DNA of 15,065 nucleotides, taken from contig JANMNO010000026.1 of the NCBI GenBank assembly GCA_031374115.1, positions 1-15,065 of the forward strand, written 5' to 3'. The first letter of the stretch is position 1. Each line of letters starts with the position of its first letter. Shown in pieces: positions 14,561-15,065 of the stretch. Position numbers and translations under genes: made by a program. Source of the DNA: JAKFWF01 sp031374115 (GTDB lineage Bacteria > Pseudomonadota > Alphaproteobacteria > Rhizobiales > Hyphomicrobiaceae). Below the pieces are notes generated by a model. That model searched no databases. It was given only the letters and a program-made list of their open reading frames with translations, and was not told where the DNA came from.

Positions 14561-14828
14561 GCCGTCCTCCGCTCGTTGCACGACTTACTTACAACAGTTT
14601 GAGGATTTGATGGGCTGAAGAGAGCCGGCTTGCCCCAACGACGCTATTCGATTTGTCCGGACCTGGGGAAAGCCGCCGTCTGTGAGCTTAGGACTGAGAT
14701 CGGCTGGTCTTGGCCCAAGGCTGTCACCCGCCTACCGGCAGTTGCTGTTCAGAAGCGGACTTTTGCCCGAGCGGAATCGGCGACGGCTGCTGCGCCGCCG
14801 AGCACGGACCCGCGGTTCTCGCGATGCG

Positions 14829-15065
14829 CTAAAGTATACCGTAGCGTGCGAATACGTCGGCAAGCTTGTCGCCGCGCTGCAGGTCGCGAAGCGTACTCTT
14901 TTCGCCTTTGATCTTTTCGAACGCGAGAGCAAGGACTTCTGCCTCGACCCTCTTTGGGATGATGACGATGCCGTCAGCGTCCCCAAACACCAGATCACCG
15001 GAGCTGACCATCACGCCGCCGCACGCGACGGGCGTGTCGAGAACCATGATGCGACCGCGCCCTTT
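14829..15065 (-). CDS. RraA family protein (4-hydroxy-4-methyl-2-oxoglutarate aldolase-like), C-terminal part
   Basis: Only the last 78 residues are in the window; the gene starts beyond its right edge. The tail reads KGRGRIMVLDTPVACGGVMV, then SGDLVFGDADGIVIIPKRVE and finally LADVFARYGIL. The GD-x-V-x-GDADG-x-V-x-x-P core is diagnostic of the RraA / dimethylmenaquinone-methyltransferase-like fold. Members of this family are divalent-metal aldolases or decarboxylases acting on 4-carboxy-4-hydroxy-2-oxoadipate-type substrates; only some inhibit RNase E. The C-terminal DKLADVFARYGIL ending is common in the aldolase-like group. The stop is TAG at 14829-14831. It lies upstream of the antiporter gene on the same strand, with a 268-base gap, so co-transcription is doubtful. 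Confidence 0.88.
   Translation of the reverse strand, partial: KGRGRIMVLDTPVACGGVMVSSGDLVFGDADGIVIIPKRVEAEVLALAFEKIKGEKSTLRDLQRGDKLADVFARYGIL

Overview
The window looks like chromosome from an alphaproteobacterium of the Bradyrhizobium/Rhodopseudomonas group (Nitrobacteraceae). The grounds are the GC-rich coding sequence, the gene types (a hybrid histidine kinase, a Cache-PAS-GGDEF-EAL protein, an Omp25/31-type porin-like barrel) and a probable EcfG-type promoter. This placement is inferred from familiarity with such proteins, not from a search. No rRNA, tRNA, CRISPR array, intact insertion sequence or phage gene is visible.

Region 1 (1-1994, + strand) is a tight catabolic operon for protocatechuate. 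It holds the 3' end of a QuiC-like 3-dehydroshikimate dehydratase/HPPD-fold fusion, then pcaC, pcaH and pcaG. The pcaC and pcaH genes overlap by one base. Together they would take dehydroshikimate (from quinate/shikimate) to protocatechuate, cleave its ring with PcaHG, and later decarboxylate carboxymuconolactone with PcaC. The pcaB and pcaD genes are not in view.

Region 2 (2091-4505, +) is an 804-residue hybrid sensor kinase. It converges with a small two-helix protein of the low-affinity iron permease family (4521-4955, -). Region 3 (about 4956-5569) is gene-free. It carries a perfect palindrome and a cluster of AGGGAATT-like direct repeats.

Region 4 (5570-9052, +) is a probable cyclic-di-GMP module: a PilZ-like protein followed by a large membrane protein with Cache, PAS, GGDEF and EAL domains and intact catalytic motifs. 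Region 5 (9351-10041, -) holds a Lys/Arg-rich protein with a phasin-like tail. Upstream of it, on the same strand, is a 25-residue membrane peptide with a strong ribosome binding site and a near-consensus EcfG (general stress sigma factor) promoter. A divergent outer-membrane beta-barrel gene (10357-11079, +) follows.

Region 6 (11110-15065, -) contains a PaaK/CapK-like adenylate-forming enzyme, a KefB/KefC-like cation:proton antiporter with an NAD-binding RCK domain, and the 3' end of an RraA-family gene that runs off the window edge.

Most of the window is ordinary chromosomal content. The parts most worth a second look are the 25-residue ORF with its putative stress promoter and downstream partner, the repeat cluster, and the PilZ/GGDEF-EAL pair.
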